Positions 18,651 to 28,220 are shown, numbered from the stretch's first letter. The stretch: DNA of 64,000 nucleotides from Bradyrhizobium arachidis (GCF_015291705.1 NZ_CP030050.1:9301001-9365000), one strand, 5' to 3'. Notes: generated from the sequence alone by a model not told the origin. Numbers and translations are program-made.

Positions 18651-19622
18651 GTGAAGACTTTTGCCGACCTGACCGAGCGCGAGGTGCTTGCGGTCGCGAT
18701 CTCCTCCGAGGAGGAGGACAGCCGCATCTACATGACGTTCGCCGAGGATTTGCGCGAGCGTTATCCGGACACGGCAAAAATCTTCGAGGAGATGGCCGAG
18801 GAAGAGCGTGGCCACCGGCACCGGCTGCTCAAGCTTTACGAGGAGCGGTTCGGCCCGCATCTGCCGCCGATCCGCCGCGAGGACGTCAAAGGCTTTCTGC
18901 GCCGGCGCCCGATCTGGCTGACCAAGAACCTGCCGCTCGACACGATCCGGAAGGAGGTCGAGACCATGGAGCTCGAGGCCGAGCGCTTCTACGCGCGCGC
19001 CGCCGAGCAGGCCGAGGATGTCGGCGTGCGCCGCCTGCTCGGCGATCTCGCCGAGGAAGAGAAGCACCACGAGAACCGCGCCGTCGCACTCACCGACGAG
19101 ATCCTGAAGCCCGACGTGCGCGCCGAAGAAGATCGCACGCGGCGGCGGATGTTCGTGCTGCAATATGTGCAGCCGGGCCTCGCCGGCCTGATGGACGGAT
19201 CGGTCTCGACCCTGGCGCCGCTGTTTGCGGCGGCCTTCGCCACGCACCAGAACTGGCAGACGTTTCTGGTCGGCCTTGCCGCCTCGATCGGCGCCGGCAT
19301 CAGCATGGGCTTTGCCGAAGCGCTGTCCGATGACGGCTCGCTGACCGGGCGCGGCTCGCCCTGGCTGCGCGGCATCACCTGCGGCGCGATGACCACGCTC
19401 GGCGGGCTCGGCCACACCGCGCCCTATCTCGTGCCCGACAGCTGGCCCAACGCGTTCTGGATCGCAACCGCGATCGCCTGCGTCGTCGTGTTCTTCGAGC
19501 TATGGGCGATCGCGTTCATCCGCTCGCGCTACATGGACACACCATTCCTCCAGGCCGTATTCCAGATCGTGCTCGGCGGCGCCATCGTGCTCGCGGTGGG
19601 GATATTGATCGGGGCGGCGTAA
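18651..19622 (+). CDS. mbfA: Membrane-bound ferritin / iron exporter MbfA
   Basis: 323 residues from a GTG. The N-terminal half is a ferritin-like four-helix domain with di-iron ligands in EEEDSRIY, EEERGHRHRLLKLYEERFG, METMELEAERFY-type helices and EEEKHHENRA. The C-terminal half (from about residue 180) has about five membrane helices of the VIT1/CCC1 type, including GLAGLMDGSVSTLAPLFAAA and GAGISMGFAEALSDDGSL. This fusion is the rhizobial MbfA, which exports iron across the inner membrane and protects against iron and peroxide stress. The Irr-type palindrome upstream agrees with iron control. Confidence 0.94.
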   Translation: MKTFADLTEREVLAVAISSEEEDSRIYMTFAEDLRERYPDTAKIFEEMAEEERGHRHRLLKLYEERFGPHLPPIRREDVKGFLRRRPIWLTKNLPLDTIRKEVETMELEAERFYARAAEQAEDVGVRRLLGDLAEEEKHHENRAVALTDEILKPDVRAEEDRTRRRMFVLQYVQPGLAGLMDGSVSTLAPLFAAAFATHQNWQTFLVGLAASIGAGISMGFAEALSDDGSLTGRGSPWLRGITCGAMTTLGGLGHTAPYLVPDSWPNAFWIATAIACVVVFFELWAIAFIRSRYMDTPFLQAVFQIVLGGAIVLAVGILIGAA

Positions 19623-19762
19623 GGTCGCGTCACACTCGGTGTCATCACCGGCCTTGTGCGCAATTGCGCACTGGGGCGGGCGATGACAGCTGCTGACATA
19701 TCAATCGCCATCAAACGGCGGTTGCGGCCTTCCGCCAAACTGCGCATCATCCCGTCAGTGAA

Positions 19763-21250
19763 ATGCAGGAGCATGCCTTGGCCAAATCGGAATGGAGCTA
19801 CAAGAGCGCGGTCGAGCTGTCGGACGCGTTGACCGCAAAGAAGGTCTCGGCAGTCGAGCTCACGCAGGACGCAATCAACCGCATCGAACGGCACGACGGC
19901 AAGGTCAACGCGATCTGCGTGCGGGACTTTGACCGCGCGATCAGCGCCGCGCGCGAGGCGGACGCCGCGCTGGCACGCGGCGAGCGCAAGCCGCTGCTCG
20001 GCCTGCCCATGACGGTGAAGGAATCCTACAACGTCGCCGGCCTGCCGACGACCTGGGGCATTCCCGCGCAGAAGGATTTCATCGCCAAGGAAGACGCCCT
20101 GCCGGTCACGCGCGTAAAGGACGCCGGCACCATCGTCCTCGGCAAGACCAATGTGCCGGTCGTGCTCAGCGACTGGCAGAGCTACAACGACATCTACGGG
20201 ACCACCAACAACCCCTACGATCTCGGCCGCACCCCCGGCGGCTCCTCCGGCGGTTCGTCGGCCGCGCTTGCAGCGGGCTATGGCCCGCTGTCGATCGGCT
20301 CCGACATCGGCGGCTCGCTGCGCGTGCCGGCGTTCCATTGCGGCATCTATGCGCACAAACCGACCTTCAACCTCGTTGCGGTGCGTGGGCATGTCGCACC
20401 GCCGGCGCCGCCACTGCCGTTTGAGCGCGACCTCTCGGTGATCGGCCCGATGGCGCGCAGCGCCACCGACCTGTCACTCGTGCTCGACGTGATGGCCGGC
20501 CCCGATCCGATCGAAGCGGGCATCGCCTACCGGCTCGAATTGCCGCCCGCGCGGCATACGTCTTTCAAGGATTTCCGCGTGCTGGTGATCGACACCGATC
20601 CGGTGCTGCCGACCGACACGGCCGTGCGGGGGACCATCAACACGCTCGCCGACAATCTCGCCAAATCAGGCGTGAAGATCGCGCGCAGCAGCCCGCTGCT
20701 GCCGGATTTCGCGGCGTCATCGCGACTCTATATGCGGATGCTGATGTCGTTCCTTGCCGCGAGTTTTGCGCCCGATGTCTATGCCGGCGCCAAGGCGGCC
20801 GCGGCGGCGCTGCCGGAAATCGACAACAGCCTCGCCGCCGAACGGCTGCGCGGCATCGCGCTGAGCCATCGCGACTGGGTGGCGGCAAATGCCGGCCGCA
20901 CCCGGCTGCGCGCGCAATGGCGCGAGCTTTTCAAGACCTTCGACGCGGTGATCTGCCCGGTGATGCCGACGGCCGCCTATCCGCACGACCATTCGCCGGA
21001 CCAGGAACAGCGCCGGATCAAGATCGACGGCAAGGAGCACGTCTATACCGACCAGCTCGCCTGGCCCGGCATCGCGACGCTCCCAGGCCTGCCCTCGACC
21101 GCAATCCCCACGGGCTTCGCGCCGGACGGCTTACCGATCGGGGTGCAGATCGTCGGCCCGTGGCTGGAGGACCGCACGCCCCTGAGACTGGCCGAGCTGA
21201 TCGAGCGCGAGTTCGGCGGGTTCGTGCCGCCGAAGATGTTTGATGACTAG
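19763..21250 (+). CDS. Amidase (amidase signature family)
   Basis: 495 residues from ATG 19763; a TTG at 19778 has a better site (CAGGAG, six-base spacing) and would give 490. Ser-cisSer-Lys triad: Lys in LPMTVKESYNVAGLPTTWG, the glycine/serine loop in RTPGGSSGGSSAALAAGYGP and the nucleophile in SIGSDIGGSLRVPAFHCGIY. The C-terminal GLPIGVQIVGPWLEDRTPL is usual for the family. It hydrolyses an amide, substrate unknown. It is not next to gatB or gatC, so it is not the GatA of tRNA amidation on context. Confidence 0.9.
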   Translation: MQEHALAKSEWSYKSAVELSDALTAKKVSAVELTQDAINRIERHDGKVNAICVRDFDRAISAAREADAALARGERKPLLGLPMTVKESYNVAGLPTTWGIPAQKDFIAKEDALPVTRVKDAGTIVLGKTNVPVVLSDWQSYNDIYGTTNNPYDLGRTPGGSSGGSSAALAAGYGPLSIGSDIGGSLRVPAFHCGIYAHKPTFNLVAVRGHVAPPAPPLPFERDLSVIGPMARSATDLSLVLDVMAGPDPIEAGIAYRLELPPARHTSFKDFRVLVIDTDPVLPTDTAVRGTINTLADNLAKSGVKIARSSPLLPDFAASSRLYMRMLMSFLAASFAPDVYAGAKAAAAALPEIDNSLAAERLRGIALSHRDWVAANAGRTRLRAQWRELFKTFDAVICPVMPTAAYPHDHSPDQEQRRIKIDGKEHVYTDQLAWPGIATLPGLPSTAIPTGFAPDGLPIGVQIVGPWLEDRTPLRLAELIEREFGGFVPPKMFDD

Positions 21251-21312
21251 GTCCGCCCGTCATCGCGGAGATTGCGCTTCGCTCCATCCGGGCTACGAAC
21301 AATGCCCGTTGC

Positions 21313-22401
21313 TCAGTTATCAAACATGATCACGCTACGCAGCGTCTTGCCCGCTTTCATGTTGGCAAAGCCCTCGTTGATCTCGGAGAGCTTCAGCTTG
21401 GCGGAGATCCAGTCCTCGAGGTGCAGCCGGCCGCGCAAATAGAAATCGACCAGGCGTGGCATGTCGACGCGGAAATGGTTGGAACCCATCGAGGAGCCCT
21501 GGATCCGGCGCTCGCGCAAGAAGTCAAAGCCGTGCAGCTCGATCTTCTGGCCGAACGGGATCATGCCGACGATGGTGGCGGTGCCGCCCGAAGCGAGCAT
21601 GCCGAAGGCCTGCTCGGCGGTTTCCTTGCGGCCGAGCACCTCGAAGGAGTGTTGCACGCCGCCATTGGTGAGGTCGCGCACCTGCTTCACGACGTCGCCG
21701 TCGGCGGGATTGATGATGTCGGTGGCGCCGAGCTTGGTCGCGAGCTGGAGCTTTGCCGGATTGGTGTCGATGGCGATGATGCGGCCAGCACCGGCGATCT
21801 GCGCGCCGTTGATCGCGGCCATGCCGACGCCGCCGCAGCCGATCACGGCCACGGTCTCGCCGGCCGTCACCTTCGCCGTGTTCACCACCGCGCCGTAGCC
21901 GGTGATGACGCCGCAGCCGATCAGCGCGGCGAGATCGAGCGGCATTTCCTTCCTGATTTTGACGATCGCGTTCTCGTGCACCAGCATCTGCTCGGCGAAG
22001 GACGAGAGATTGAGGAACTGGTTCAGCTTCTCCGCCCTGTTCCACTGCATCCGGTTGGACGCGCCCGGCAGCATCTTCACCGTGGTGTCGGTGCAGAGCA
22101 CGGTGCGGCCCGTGGTGCAATTGTCGCAGGTACCGCAGAACACTGACAGGCACGTGACGACGTGATCGCCCGGCTTCACGTAGGTGACGTCGGAGCCGAC
22201 CTGCTCGACGATGCCGGCGGACTCGTGCCCGAGCACCGCGGGCAGCGGATGCGGATAGAGGCCTTCCATGAAGTGCAGGTCGGAGTGGCAGAGGCCGGCG
22301 ACCGCGGTGCGGATCAGGACCTCGCGCGGACCGGGTTTCGGCAGGCTGACATCCTCGATCACCAGAGGCTTGTTGACTTCATAGAGGACGGCGGCCTTCA
22401 T
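21313..22401 (-). CDS. Zinc-dependent alcohol dehydrogenase
   Basis: 362 residues; GGGAG site. Medium-chain dehydrogenase with catalytic zinc ligands in AGLCHSDLHFMEG and LGHESAGIVEQVG, and structural zinc cysteines in CGTCDNCTTGRTVLC. The coenzyme domain has AVIGCGGVGMAAINGAQIAG, and the Asp in IAIDTNPAKL favours NAD. It resembles class III-like and mycothiol/NDMA-type alcohol dehydrogenases. It is downstream of the AidB-like acyl-CoA dehydrogenase on the same strand with a 44-base gap, so the two may be cotranscribed. Confidence 0.92.
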   Translation of the reverse strand: MKAAVLYEVNKPLVIEDVSLPKPGPREVLIRTAVAGLCHSDLHFMEGLYPHPLPAVLGHESAGIVEQVGSDVTYVKPGDHVVTCLSVFCGTCDNCTTGRTVLCTDTTVKMLPGASNRMQWNRAEKLNQFLNLSSFAEQMLVHENAIVKIRKEMPLDLAALIGCGVITGYGAVVNTAKVTAGETVAVIGCGGVGMAAINGAQIAGAGRIIAIDTNPAKLQLATKLGATDIINPADGDVVKQVRDLTNGGVQHSFEVLGRKETAEQAFGMLASGGTATIVGMIPFGQKIELHGFDFLRERRIQGSSMGSNHFRVDMPRLVDFYLRGRLHLEDWISAKLKLSEINEGFANMKAGKTLRSVIMFDN

Positions 22402-22445
22402 CGAGCACTCCCTATCGCGTTTTTTGTTTGATCGTGGCGTGCAGC

Positions 22446-24230
22446 CTACGCCGCCAGAACCAGTTCGCCAACCTCACTCATGCCGGCTGAGCGGTCACCG
22501 AGCAGCAGCGCCGCGATCTTCGCTTGCGTCGCATTTTCCGTCAGCCGGAACGGATCGCTTGGCGTCACGCGATGGTCGATGACGAGGCGCGACAGCAGCA
22601 GCCGGCGTGCATCGCCGCGCATTGCGTGGATGCGGTGCGCCTCCCAGGCGAGCGCGACCGCGCTTGCGACATGATAGAGCAGGCTGGTGGCGCGCCGCGC
22701 ATCGGCCTCGTTCTCCGACTTGCCCGCGACCTCGCGCGCGAAGCCGACCGCACGATCAGTGAGCCCGCGCAAATTGTCGCGCCAGGCCCGCGGCACGGAG
22801 GCGCTATCATCGAGCCGCGCGTGCAGATCCGCGGCGAGCGCCGATTCGGCACCGTGACGGCCAACCGCGCGACGGAGCGCATCGATGGCGACGATGTTGC
22901 CGGTCCCCTCCCAGACCGAGCCGAGATGCGCATCGCGCAACAGGCGCGGCGTGGCGAACTCCTCGATATAGCCGATGCCGCCGCGCATCTCGAGCGCATC
23001 GCCGCAGACCTTTCGCGCATCGCGCGTCGCGCGGAATTTCAATGTCGGTGTCAGGATGCGCAGCAGCGCCGCCGCATCCTGGCTGCCGGCTTCCGCGCGG
23101 TCGAGCGCGTCAGCGGTGAGAAAGCTCATCGACAGCGCCTGCTCGACCGGCAGCATGATCTTCAGCATCTGCCGCCGTCCCAGCGGCAGGTCGATGATGC
23201 GGTTGCCGAACACCACGCGGTTCTTCGCCACCGTCATGGCGTCATGATAGGCGCGGCGCATCAACGCGGTGGACTTCACACCGTTGGAGAGCCGCGACGA
23301 GTTCACCATCTCGGCCATCTGTACGAAACCGCGGTCGAGCTTGCCGACGGCATAGGCGATCGCGCCTTCGAGCTTGATCTCCCCCGAGGCCATCGAACGG
23401 GTGCCGAGCTTGTCCTTCAGGCGCACGATCCGGTAGTGGTTCTGCGAGCCGTCGTCGAGGAAGCGCGGCATCAGGAACAGGCCGACGCCGCGCGTGCCGG
23501 GGCCCGCGCCTTCCGGGCGCGCCAGCAGCATCACGACCTTGGCGTCGGCATTCGAGCAGAACCATTTCTCGCCATAGAGCCGCCAATGGTCGCCCTCCTG
23601 CACCGCACGCGTGGTCAGCGTGCCGACGTCGGAGCCGCCCTCCTTCTCGGTCATGAACTGGCCGCCCTGCGTCAGCTTGCTCATATCGGTCGAGGTCAGG
23701 CCGTCCAGATATTTCGCTTTCAGCGCATCGTCACCGAAATTGGCGAGCAACTTGGCGCAGCCGTCGGTGACGTTGATCGGGCAGCCCATGCCGAATTCGG
23801 TCTGGTTGAAAAGGAAGGTGAAGGCGTGTTTTGCGACGACAGGATATTTGTCCGGCCAGCCCATGATGCCCTTAGCGATCGAGAGCGCGTGGATGCCGAA
23901 CTCGCCGAACGCGGCGTTCTCCAGCTCGCGGTAGGCCGGGTGATATTCGATCCACTGCACGTCGCGGCCGAACTTGTCGCGCTGATGCAGCACCGGCGTG
24001 TGCCGGTCGGCGAGCCGCGCGCATTCGTCGAGATGGCCGCCGGCGAGCTCGCCGAGGCGATCGAGATGCGGCTCGATGTGGCGAAATAGATTGTCGGGCA
24101 AATGGATGCGCAAGAGATCAGTCAAGGCAGGATCGGCACGGTAGAAATTCATGCCCGTGGTATCGGGCGCCAGCAGGCCCGATGGCTCGGCCGCGACATG
24201 TTTCGGCTGCGCTGTGACCGGCTTGTGCAT
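22446..24230 (-). CDS. Acyl-CoA dehydrogenase, AidB-like long form
   Basis: 594 residues, much longer than the usual 380-400, matching the AidB/AcdA long subfamily with a DNA- or CoA-side extension. Family motifs: LTQGGQFMTEKEGGSDVGTL with the FAD-side loop, GEKWFCSNADAKVVMLLARP, and the second signature VCGDALEMRGGIGYIEEFAT. GSVWEGTGNIVAIDAL near residue 425 is the AidB-type catalytic segment. The start has GAGGA. It might oxidise a branched or unusual acyl-CoA; a role in alkylation damage as for AidB is possible but unproven. Confidence 0.9.
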   Translation of the reverse strand: MHKPVTAQPKHVAAEPSGLLAPDTTGMNFYRADPALTDLLRIHLPDNLFRHIEPHLDRLGELAGGHLDECARLADRHTPVLHQRDKFGRDVQWIEYHPAYRELENAAFGEFGIHALSIAKGIMGWPDKYPVVAKHAFTFLFNQTEFGMGCPINVTDGCAKLLANFGDDALKAKYLDGLTSTDMSKLTQGGQFMTEKEGGSDVGTLTTRAVQEGDHWRLYGEKWFCSNADAKVVMLLARPEGAGPGTRGVGLFLMPRFLDDGSQNHYRIVRLKDKLGTRSMASGEIKLEGAIAYAVGKLDRGFVQMAEMVNSSRLSNGVKSTALMRRAYHDAMTVAKNRVVFGNRIIDLPLGRRQMLKIMLPVEQALSMSFLTADALDRAEAGSQDAAALLRILTPTLKFRATRDARKVCGDALEMRGGIGYIEEFATPRLLRDAHLGSVWEGTGNIVAIDALRRAVGRHGAESALAADLHARLDDSASVPRAWRDNLRGLTDRAVGFAREVAGKSENEADARRATSLLYHVASAVALAWEAHRIHAMRGDARRLLLSRLVIDHRVTPSDPFRLTENATQAKIAALLLGDRSAGMSEVGELVLAA

Positions 24231-24452
24231 GATCGTCCTCTTCGTTTCCGCCCGGCGGCAATTCTTATCGCTTGCCGCTTTGGATGATGTCGATCATGCT
24301 CCCATCGCAAAGGCGGATAAAGCCGCAATATGTCAGGGAGGCATGATCGCCGTGAAGGAGCAATTCGCTCTGCGGAATTGTGATTGACCCGGCTGGTTGT
24401 CCGCGTGGACCATGCATAGATCAGCGGCACCCCGTCTCCGAGAGATCAACCC

Positions 24453-25154
24453 ATGGAACATCCGAAATACAAGATCGCCCTCATCGTCGGTGCCGGCGAA
24501 GGCTTGAGCGCCTCGCTGGCGCGCCTGCTCTCCGCGCAAGGCATTCGCGTCGCGCTGGCCGCGCGCAAGGTCGAGAAGCTCGGCGCGCTCTGCACCGAGA
24601 CCGGCGCGAAGGCCTATGCCTGCAACGCGACCGAGCCCGACGAGGTCGAGCGCCTGTTTGGCCTCGTCGAACGCGAGATCGGCACGCCCGACCTCGTCGT
24701 CTACAATGCCTCTGGCCGCTCGCGCGGTCCGTTCGTCGACCTCGTGCCGGCCGAGGTCGCGAACGCGATCGCGGTCAGCGCCTATGGCGGCTTCCTGGTG
24801 GCGCAGCAGGCGGCAAAACGCATGCTGCCGAACAAGCACGGCGCGATCCTGTTCACGGGCGCGTCCGCCAGCGTCAAGGGTTATGCGCAGTCGGCGCCGT
24901 TCGCGATGGGCAAGTTCGCGCTGCGCGGCCTCGCGCAGAGCATGGCGCGCGAATTGTCGCCGCAGGGCATCCACATCGCGCATTTCGTCATCGACGGCGG
25001 CATCAGGAGTGCAGCGCACGCCGAGCCGGCCGACAAGCCGGATTCGCTGCTCGATCCCGATGCGATCGCGGAGAGCTATTGGAGCGTGCTGCAGCAACCG
25101 CGCAGCGCCTGGAGCTGGGAGATCGAGCTGCGGCCCTGGGTGGAGAAGTTTTGA
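24453..25154 (+). CDS. Atypical SDR with Phe in place of the catalytic Tyr
   Basis: 233 residues. The nucleotide site is degenerate (ALIVGAGEGLSASLARLLSA) and the NNAG motif reads YNASGRSRG. At the active site, SAPFAMGKFALRGLAQ has Phe where the Tyr of YxxxK should be, while Lys is kept. This is the pattern of the SDR_c10-like subgroup. The C-terminus (WSWEIELRPWVEKF) also departs from the usual SDR end. It lies in front of an enoyl-CoA hydratase gene, so a link to acyl-CoA metabolism is likely. Confidence 0.85.
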   Translation: MEHPKYKIALIVGAGEGLSASLARLLSAQGIRVALAARKVEKLGALCTETGAKAYACNATEPDEVERLFGLVEREIGTPDLVVYNASGRSRGPFVDLVPAEVANAIAVSAYGGFLVAQQAAKRMLPNKHGAILFTGASASVKGYAQSAPFAMGKFALRGLAQSMARELSPQGIHIAHFVIDGGIRSAAHAEPADKPDSLLDPDAIAESYWSVLQQPRSAWSWEIELRPWVEKF

Positions 25155-25163
25155 AGAAGCTGC

Positions 25164-25252
25164 CGTAGGGTGGGCAAAGGCGCAACACGCCGTGCCCACG
25201 ATCTCGAACCCAAGAACCAATGGTGGGCACGCTTCGCTTTGCCCACCCTACG
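25164..25252. repeat. GTAGGGTGGGCA-type repeat, copy 3
   Basis: CGTAGGGTGGGCAAAGGCGC at the left and GCTTTGCCCACCCTACG inverted at the right. It lies between the SDR and enoyl-CoA hydratase genes and is transcribed if they form one operon. Confidence 0.9.
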
Positions 25253-25268
25253 AGAGCAGGGAGGAACA

Positions 25269-26099
25269 ATGAGCAGCGAAACCACCATCGACACCGGCAC
25301 CAATGAACTCCTCTGCGTTATCCGCGACCGCGTCGCCGTAATCACGCTGAACCGGCCGGATGCGCGCAATTCGCTGTCGGACACGCTGACGCCGGCGCTG
25401 CGCACGATGATCCGGACCTGTGGCGAAAGCCCTGATGTCGGCGCGCTGCTGCTCACCGGCGCGGGCGAGGCGTTCTGCGCCGGCGGCAACGTCAAGGGCA
25501 TGGGCGCGCATCGCGACCCGAAGAAGCTCGAAATGTCGTTCGACGACAAGGTCGCCGATCTCCAGGAGCGGCAGCGGCTGCTCACCGGCGCGCTGGTGTC
25601 GGTGCGCAAGCCGACCATCGCCGCCCTGCCCGGCCCCGCGGTCGGCGCCGGGCTCGCCATCGCCATGGCCTGCGACATCCGCATCGCCGCGGAATCGGCC
25701 TTCGTCGCCACCGGCTATGCGCGCGTTGCGCTGTCAGGCGATTACGGCATCGCCTGGCTGCTCACGCGCCTCGTCGGCACCGCGCGGGCGCGCGAATTGA
25801 TGTTCACCGGCGACCGCGTCGATGCCGCGCGCGCCGAGACAATCGGCCTCGTCAACCGCGTCGTGCCCGACGACAAGCTGCAGGCCGAAGCTTTCGCGCT
25901 GGCCAAATCGCTCGCCGAAGGCCCGCGCCTCGCGCTGCGCTACATGAAGGATAATCTCGACGAAGCCCTGCTGTTCGACTTCGAGACCGCCAGGGATCAC
26001 GAGGCCGAACGGCTGATCCGCCTGACCACGACCGCCGATCACAAGGAGGCGGTGCAGGCCTTCATCGAGAAGCGGAAAGCGGTGTTCACGGGGAAGTAG
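25269..26099 (+). CDS. Enoyl-CoA hydratase/isomerase family protein
   Basis: 276 residues from the ATG at 25269, which has GGAGGAA; the longer upstream frame runs through a repeat. Crotonase fold: oxyanion-hole loop AFCAGGNVKGMG, second segment LPGPAVGAGLAIAMACDIRI, and SGDYGIAWLLTRLVGTARAR in the usual place of the second catalytic region. It hydrates or isomerises an enoyl-CoA in fatty or aromatic acid breakdown. Cytoplasmic. Companion of the SDR before it. Confidence 0.92.
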   Translation: MSSETTIDTGTNELLCVIRDRVAVITLNRPDARNSLSDTLTPALRTMIRTCGESPDVGALLLTGAGEAFCAGGNVKGMGAHRDPKKLEMSFDDKVADLQERQRLLTGALVSVRKPTIAALPGPAVGAGLAIAMACDIRIAAESAFVATGYARVALSGDYGIAWLLTRLVGTARARELMFTGDRVDAARAETIGLVNRVVPDDKLQAEAFALAKSLAEGPRLALRYMKDNLDEALLFDFETARDHEAERLIRLTTTADHKEAVQAFIEKRKAVFTGK

Positions 26100-26167
26100 C
26101 GACAAATTCGAGCATCTTTTCCCGTCCCCCCGCGCAACGGCGGAGCCGTTGTCGCTCGGGGTGGCCG

Positions 26168-26300
26168 CCCCTTCGCGGCCCTCGAAGGGCGACGGCCCGG
26201 CTGTGGCTGCGAGTGGCGTGTCACGAGCAGCCGGGCCGTTCATCCTTCGAGGCCCCTCATGGGACGCGTTGCGTCCCATGCCTCGCACCTCAGGATGACG
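26168..26300. repeat. CGTCATCCTGAGG-type repeat, copy 2 (inverted orientation)
   Basis: Contains CGAAGGGCGACGGCCCGGCTG, inverted CAGCCGGGCCGTTCATCCTTCGAGG, and the end ACCTCAGGATGACGGG. It lies between convergent genes. Confidence 0.8.
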
Positions 26301-26315
26301 GGATGCGAGACGCGG

Positions 26316-27206
26316 CTACTTGGCAGGCGCCTGCGCAAAATCCACGAACGCCCGCAACGCGGCCGGCAATTGGCGGCGGCTGGGGTAGTACAGGAAGAAG
26401 CCGGGATAGGCCGGGCACCAGTCGGCGAGCACGCGCACCAGCTTGCGCTTGGCCAGCAGCCCTTCGACCTGCTGCTCGAAGACGTAGGCGAGGCCGATGC
26501 CATCGAGCGCGGCATCGACCATCAGGTCCTGGTCGTTCATCGTGAGCGGGCCGGTCACGTCGATGGCGAGCTCGATGCCGCCGCGCTCGAACTCCCAGTG
26601 ATAGAGGGCACCTGACGTGAAGCGGTAGCGGATACAGGGCAGGCCCTTCAGGTCGTGCGGCGTGCTTGGCGCCTTGCGCGATTTGAAGAAGGCGGGCGCG
26701 CCGACAACCGCAAAACGGTGCCGCGGGCCGATCGGCACCGCGATCATGTCGGCGGCAATGGTCTCACCAAAACGCACGCCGGCATCGAAGCCGGCCGCGA
26801 CCATGTCGATCAGGGCATCGTTGATGACGATCTCGACGCTGACGTCGGGGAATTCATTCAGGAAGCGCGTCACGATCGGCAGCAGCACGAGCTGCGCCGA
26901 CTGGCGCGCGGCGGTAAAGCGCAGCGTCCCGGCGGGCTTGCCGCGGAAATTGTTGAGGTCTTCCAGCGCGTCGTCGATATCGCGGAAGGCCGGCGTGATG
27001 CGGGCGAACAGGCGCTCGCCGACCTCAGTGAGCGCGACGCTGCGGGTGGTGCGGTTGACGAGCCGCAGGCCGAGGCGCTCCTCGATATTGCGCAAGCCGT
27101 GCGACAGCGCCGATGGCGTGACGCCGAGCTCGGTCGCCGCCGCGCGAAAACTGCGGTGGCGGGCGATGGCGAGGAAGGTCGCGAGGTCGGACGGGTCGAT
27201 CCGCAT
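26316..27206 (-). CDS. LysR-type transcriptional regulator
   Basis: 296 residues. The N-terminal winged helix-turn-helix is clear (FLAIARHRSFRAAATELGVT then PSALSHGLRNIEERLGLRLV), followed by the linker and an effector domain of the periplasmic binding type (about 90-296). It diverges from the SDR gene at 27326 with 119 bases between starts, the classic LysR-target arrangement, so it probably controls that gene and itself from the shared AT-rich region (27207-27260). Confidence 0.93.
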   Translation of the reverse strand: MRIDPSDLATFLAIARHRSFRAAATELGVTPSALSHGLRNIEERLGLRLVNRTTRSVALTEVGERLFARITPAFRDIDDALEDLNNFRGKPAGTLRFTAARQSAQLVLLPIVTRFLNEFPDVSVEIVINDALIDMVAAGFDAGVRFGETIAADMIAVPIGPRHRFAVVGAPAFFKSRKAPSTPHDLKGLPCIRYRFTSGALYHWEFERGGIELAIDVTGPLTMNDQDLMVDAALDGIGLAYVFEQQVEGLLAKRKLVRVLADWCPAYPGFFLYYPSRRQLPAALRAFVDFAQAPAK

Positions 27207-27325
27207 TAATGAATTTTTCTCAACAGATTACCAAATATATAGCGGATTATCTCAGCTATGGCGAGCCGCTACACCTTGCCCATCGGCTTCGGCAATCGCC
27301 GGGCCCAAATGGAAAGGGCAACACC

Positions 27326-28156
27326 ATGCGCGTCTGGTTCATCACAGGAGCATCCCGCGGATTTGGCGCGTTGATCGCAGAAGCAGCCTTGAAGGCCGGC
27401 GATGCCGTGGTCGCGACCGCCCGCGATCCGTCGACCGTCACCGCCCGGCTCGGCAGCCACGAGCGGCTGCTCGCGACCCGGCTCGACGTCACCAGCGAGG
27501 CCGAGGCGCATGAGGCCGCCGGCCAGGCCGTGAAGAAGTTCGGCCGCATCGACATCCTCGTCAACAATGCCGGCTACGGCCTGCTCGGCGCGATCGAGGA
27601 AGCCAGCGACGCGGAAACGCAAAAGCTGTTCGGCACGAACGTGTTCGGCCTGCTCGGCGTCACCCGCGCGGTGCTGCCGCATATGCGCCGCCAGCGCTCG
27701 GGCCACGTCATCAACATCTCGTCGGTCGGCGGCTACGCCGGCTATCCCGGCTGGGGCGTCTATGGCGCGACCAAGTTCGCGGTCGAAGGCATCAGCGAAG
27801 CGCTGGCGGGCGAAGTCGCACCGCTCGGCATCAAGGTCACCGTGGTCGAGCCGGGCTTCTTCCGCACCGACTTCCTCCACGACAGCTCGCTGTCGCGCAC
27901 CGTGCAGGTGATCGACGATTATCACGAGAGCGTCGGCAGGACCCGCGCGCATGCGGCCGACGTCAATGGCGGCCAGCGCGGCGACCCGCGCAAGCTGGCG
28001 CAGGCCTTCCTGAAGCTGGTCGATGCGAAGAACCCGCCGCTGCGGCTGCCGCTCGGCAGCGACACCGTGGAGCGGATCGAGGCCAAGAACACTTTCGTGG
28101 CGCGGGAGCTGGCGGGATGGCGCTCGGTCGCGACCTCGACCGATTTCACCGAATGA
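27326..28156 (+). CDS. SDR family oxidoreductase
   Basis: 276 residues from the ATG at 27326 with GGAAAGGG; an upstream in-frame ATG at 27209 would lie in the control region. Fully canonical classical SDR: FITGASRGFGALIAEAALKA, VNNAGYGLLGAIEEASD, catalytic NISSVGGYAGYPGWGVYGATK, and PGFFRTDFL after it. The length and the C-terminal region resemble the retinol/17-beta-hydroxysteroid dehydrogenase-like group. Probably controlled by the divergent LysR gene. Confidence 0.92.
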   Translation: MRVWFITGASRGFGALIAEAALKAGDAVVATARDPSTVTARLGSHERLLATRLDVTSEAEAHEAAGQAVKKFGRIDILVNNAGYGLLGAIEEASDAETQKLFGTNVFGLLGVTRAVLPHMRRQRSGHVINISSVGGYAGYPGWGVYGATKFAVEGISEALAGEVAPLGIKVTVVEPGFFRTDFLHDSSLSRTVQVIDDYHESVGRTRAHAADVNGGQRGDPRKLAQAFLKLVDAKNPPLRLPLGSDTVERIEAKNTFVARELAGWRSVATSTDFTE

Positions 28157-28173
28157 CGGCGCTGCGTAAGGAC

Positions 28174-28209
28174 AAAAAAATGCCCGGCGCTGGCTTGGCC
28201 AGGCCGGGC
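28174..28209 (-). terminator. Rho-independent terminator of the GNAT gene
   Basis: On the minus strand GCCCGGCCTGGC pairs with GCCAGCGCCGGGC (one bulge, CAA loop) and is followed by A then seven T. It sits 11 bases past the stop codon of the acetyltransferase gene. Confidence 0.88.
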
Positions 28210-28220
28210 TCGGAGTGATG

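Noticed and set aside
19763..21250. GatA of the tRNA-dependent amidotransferase
   Set aside because: No gatB or gatC beside it, and the sequence is of the general amidase type.
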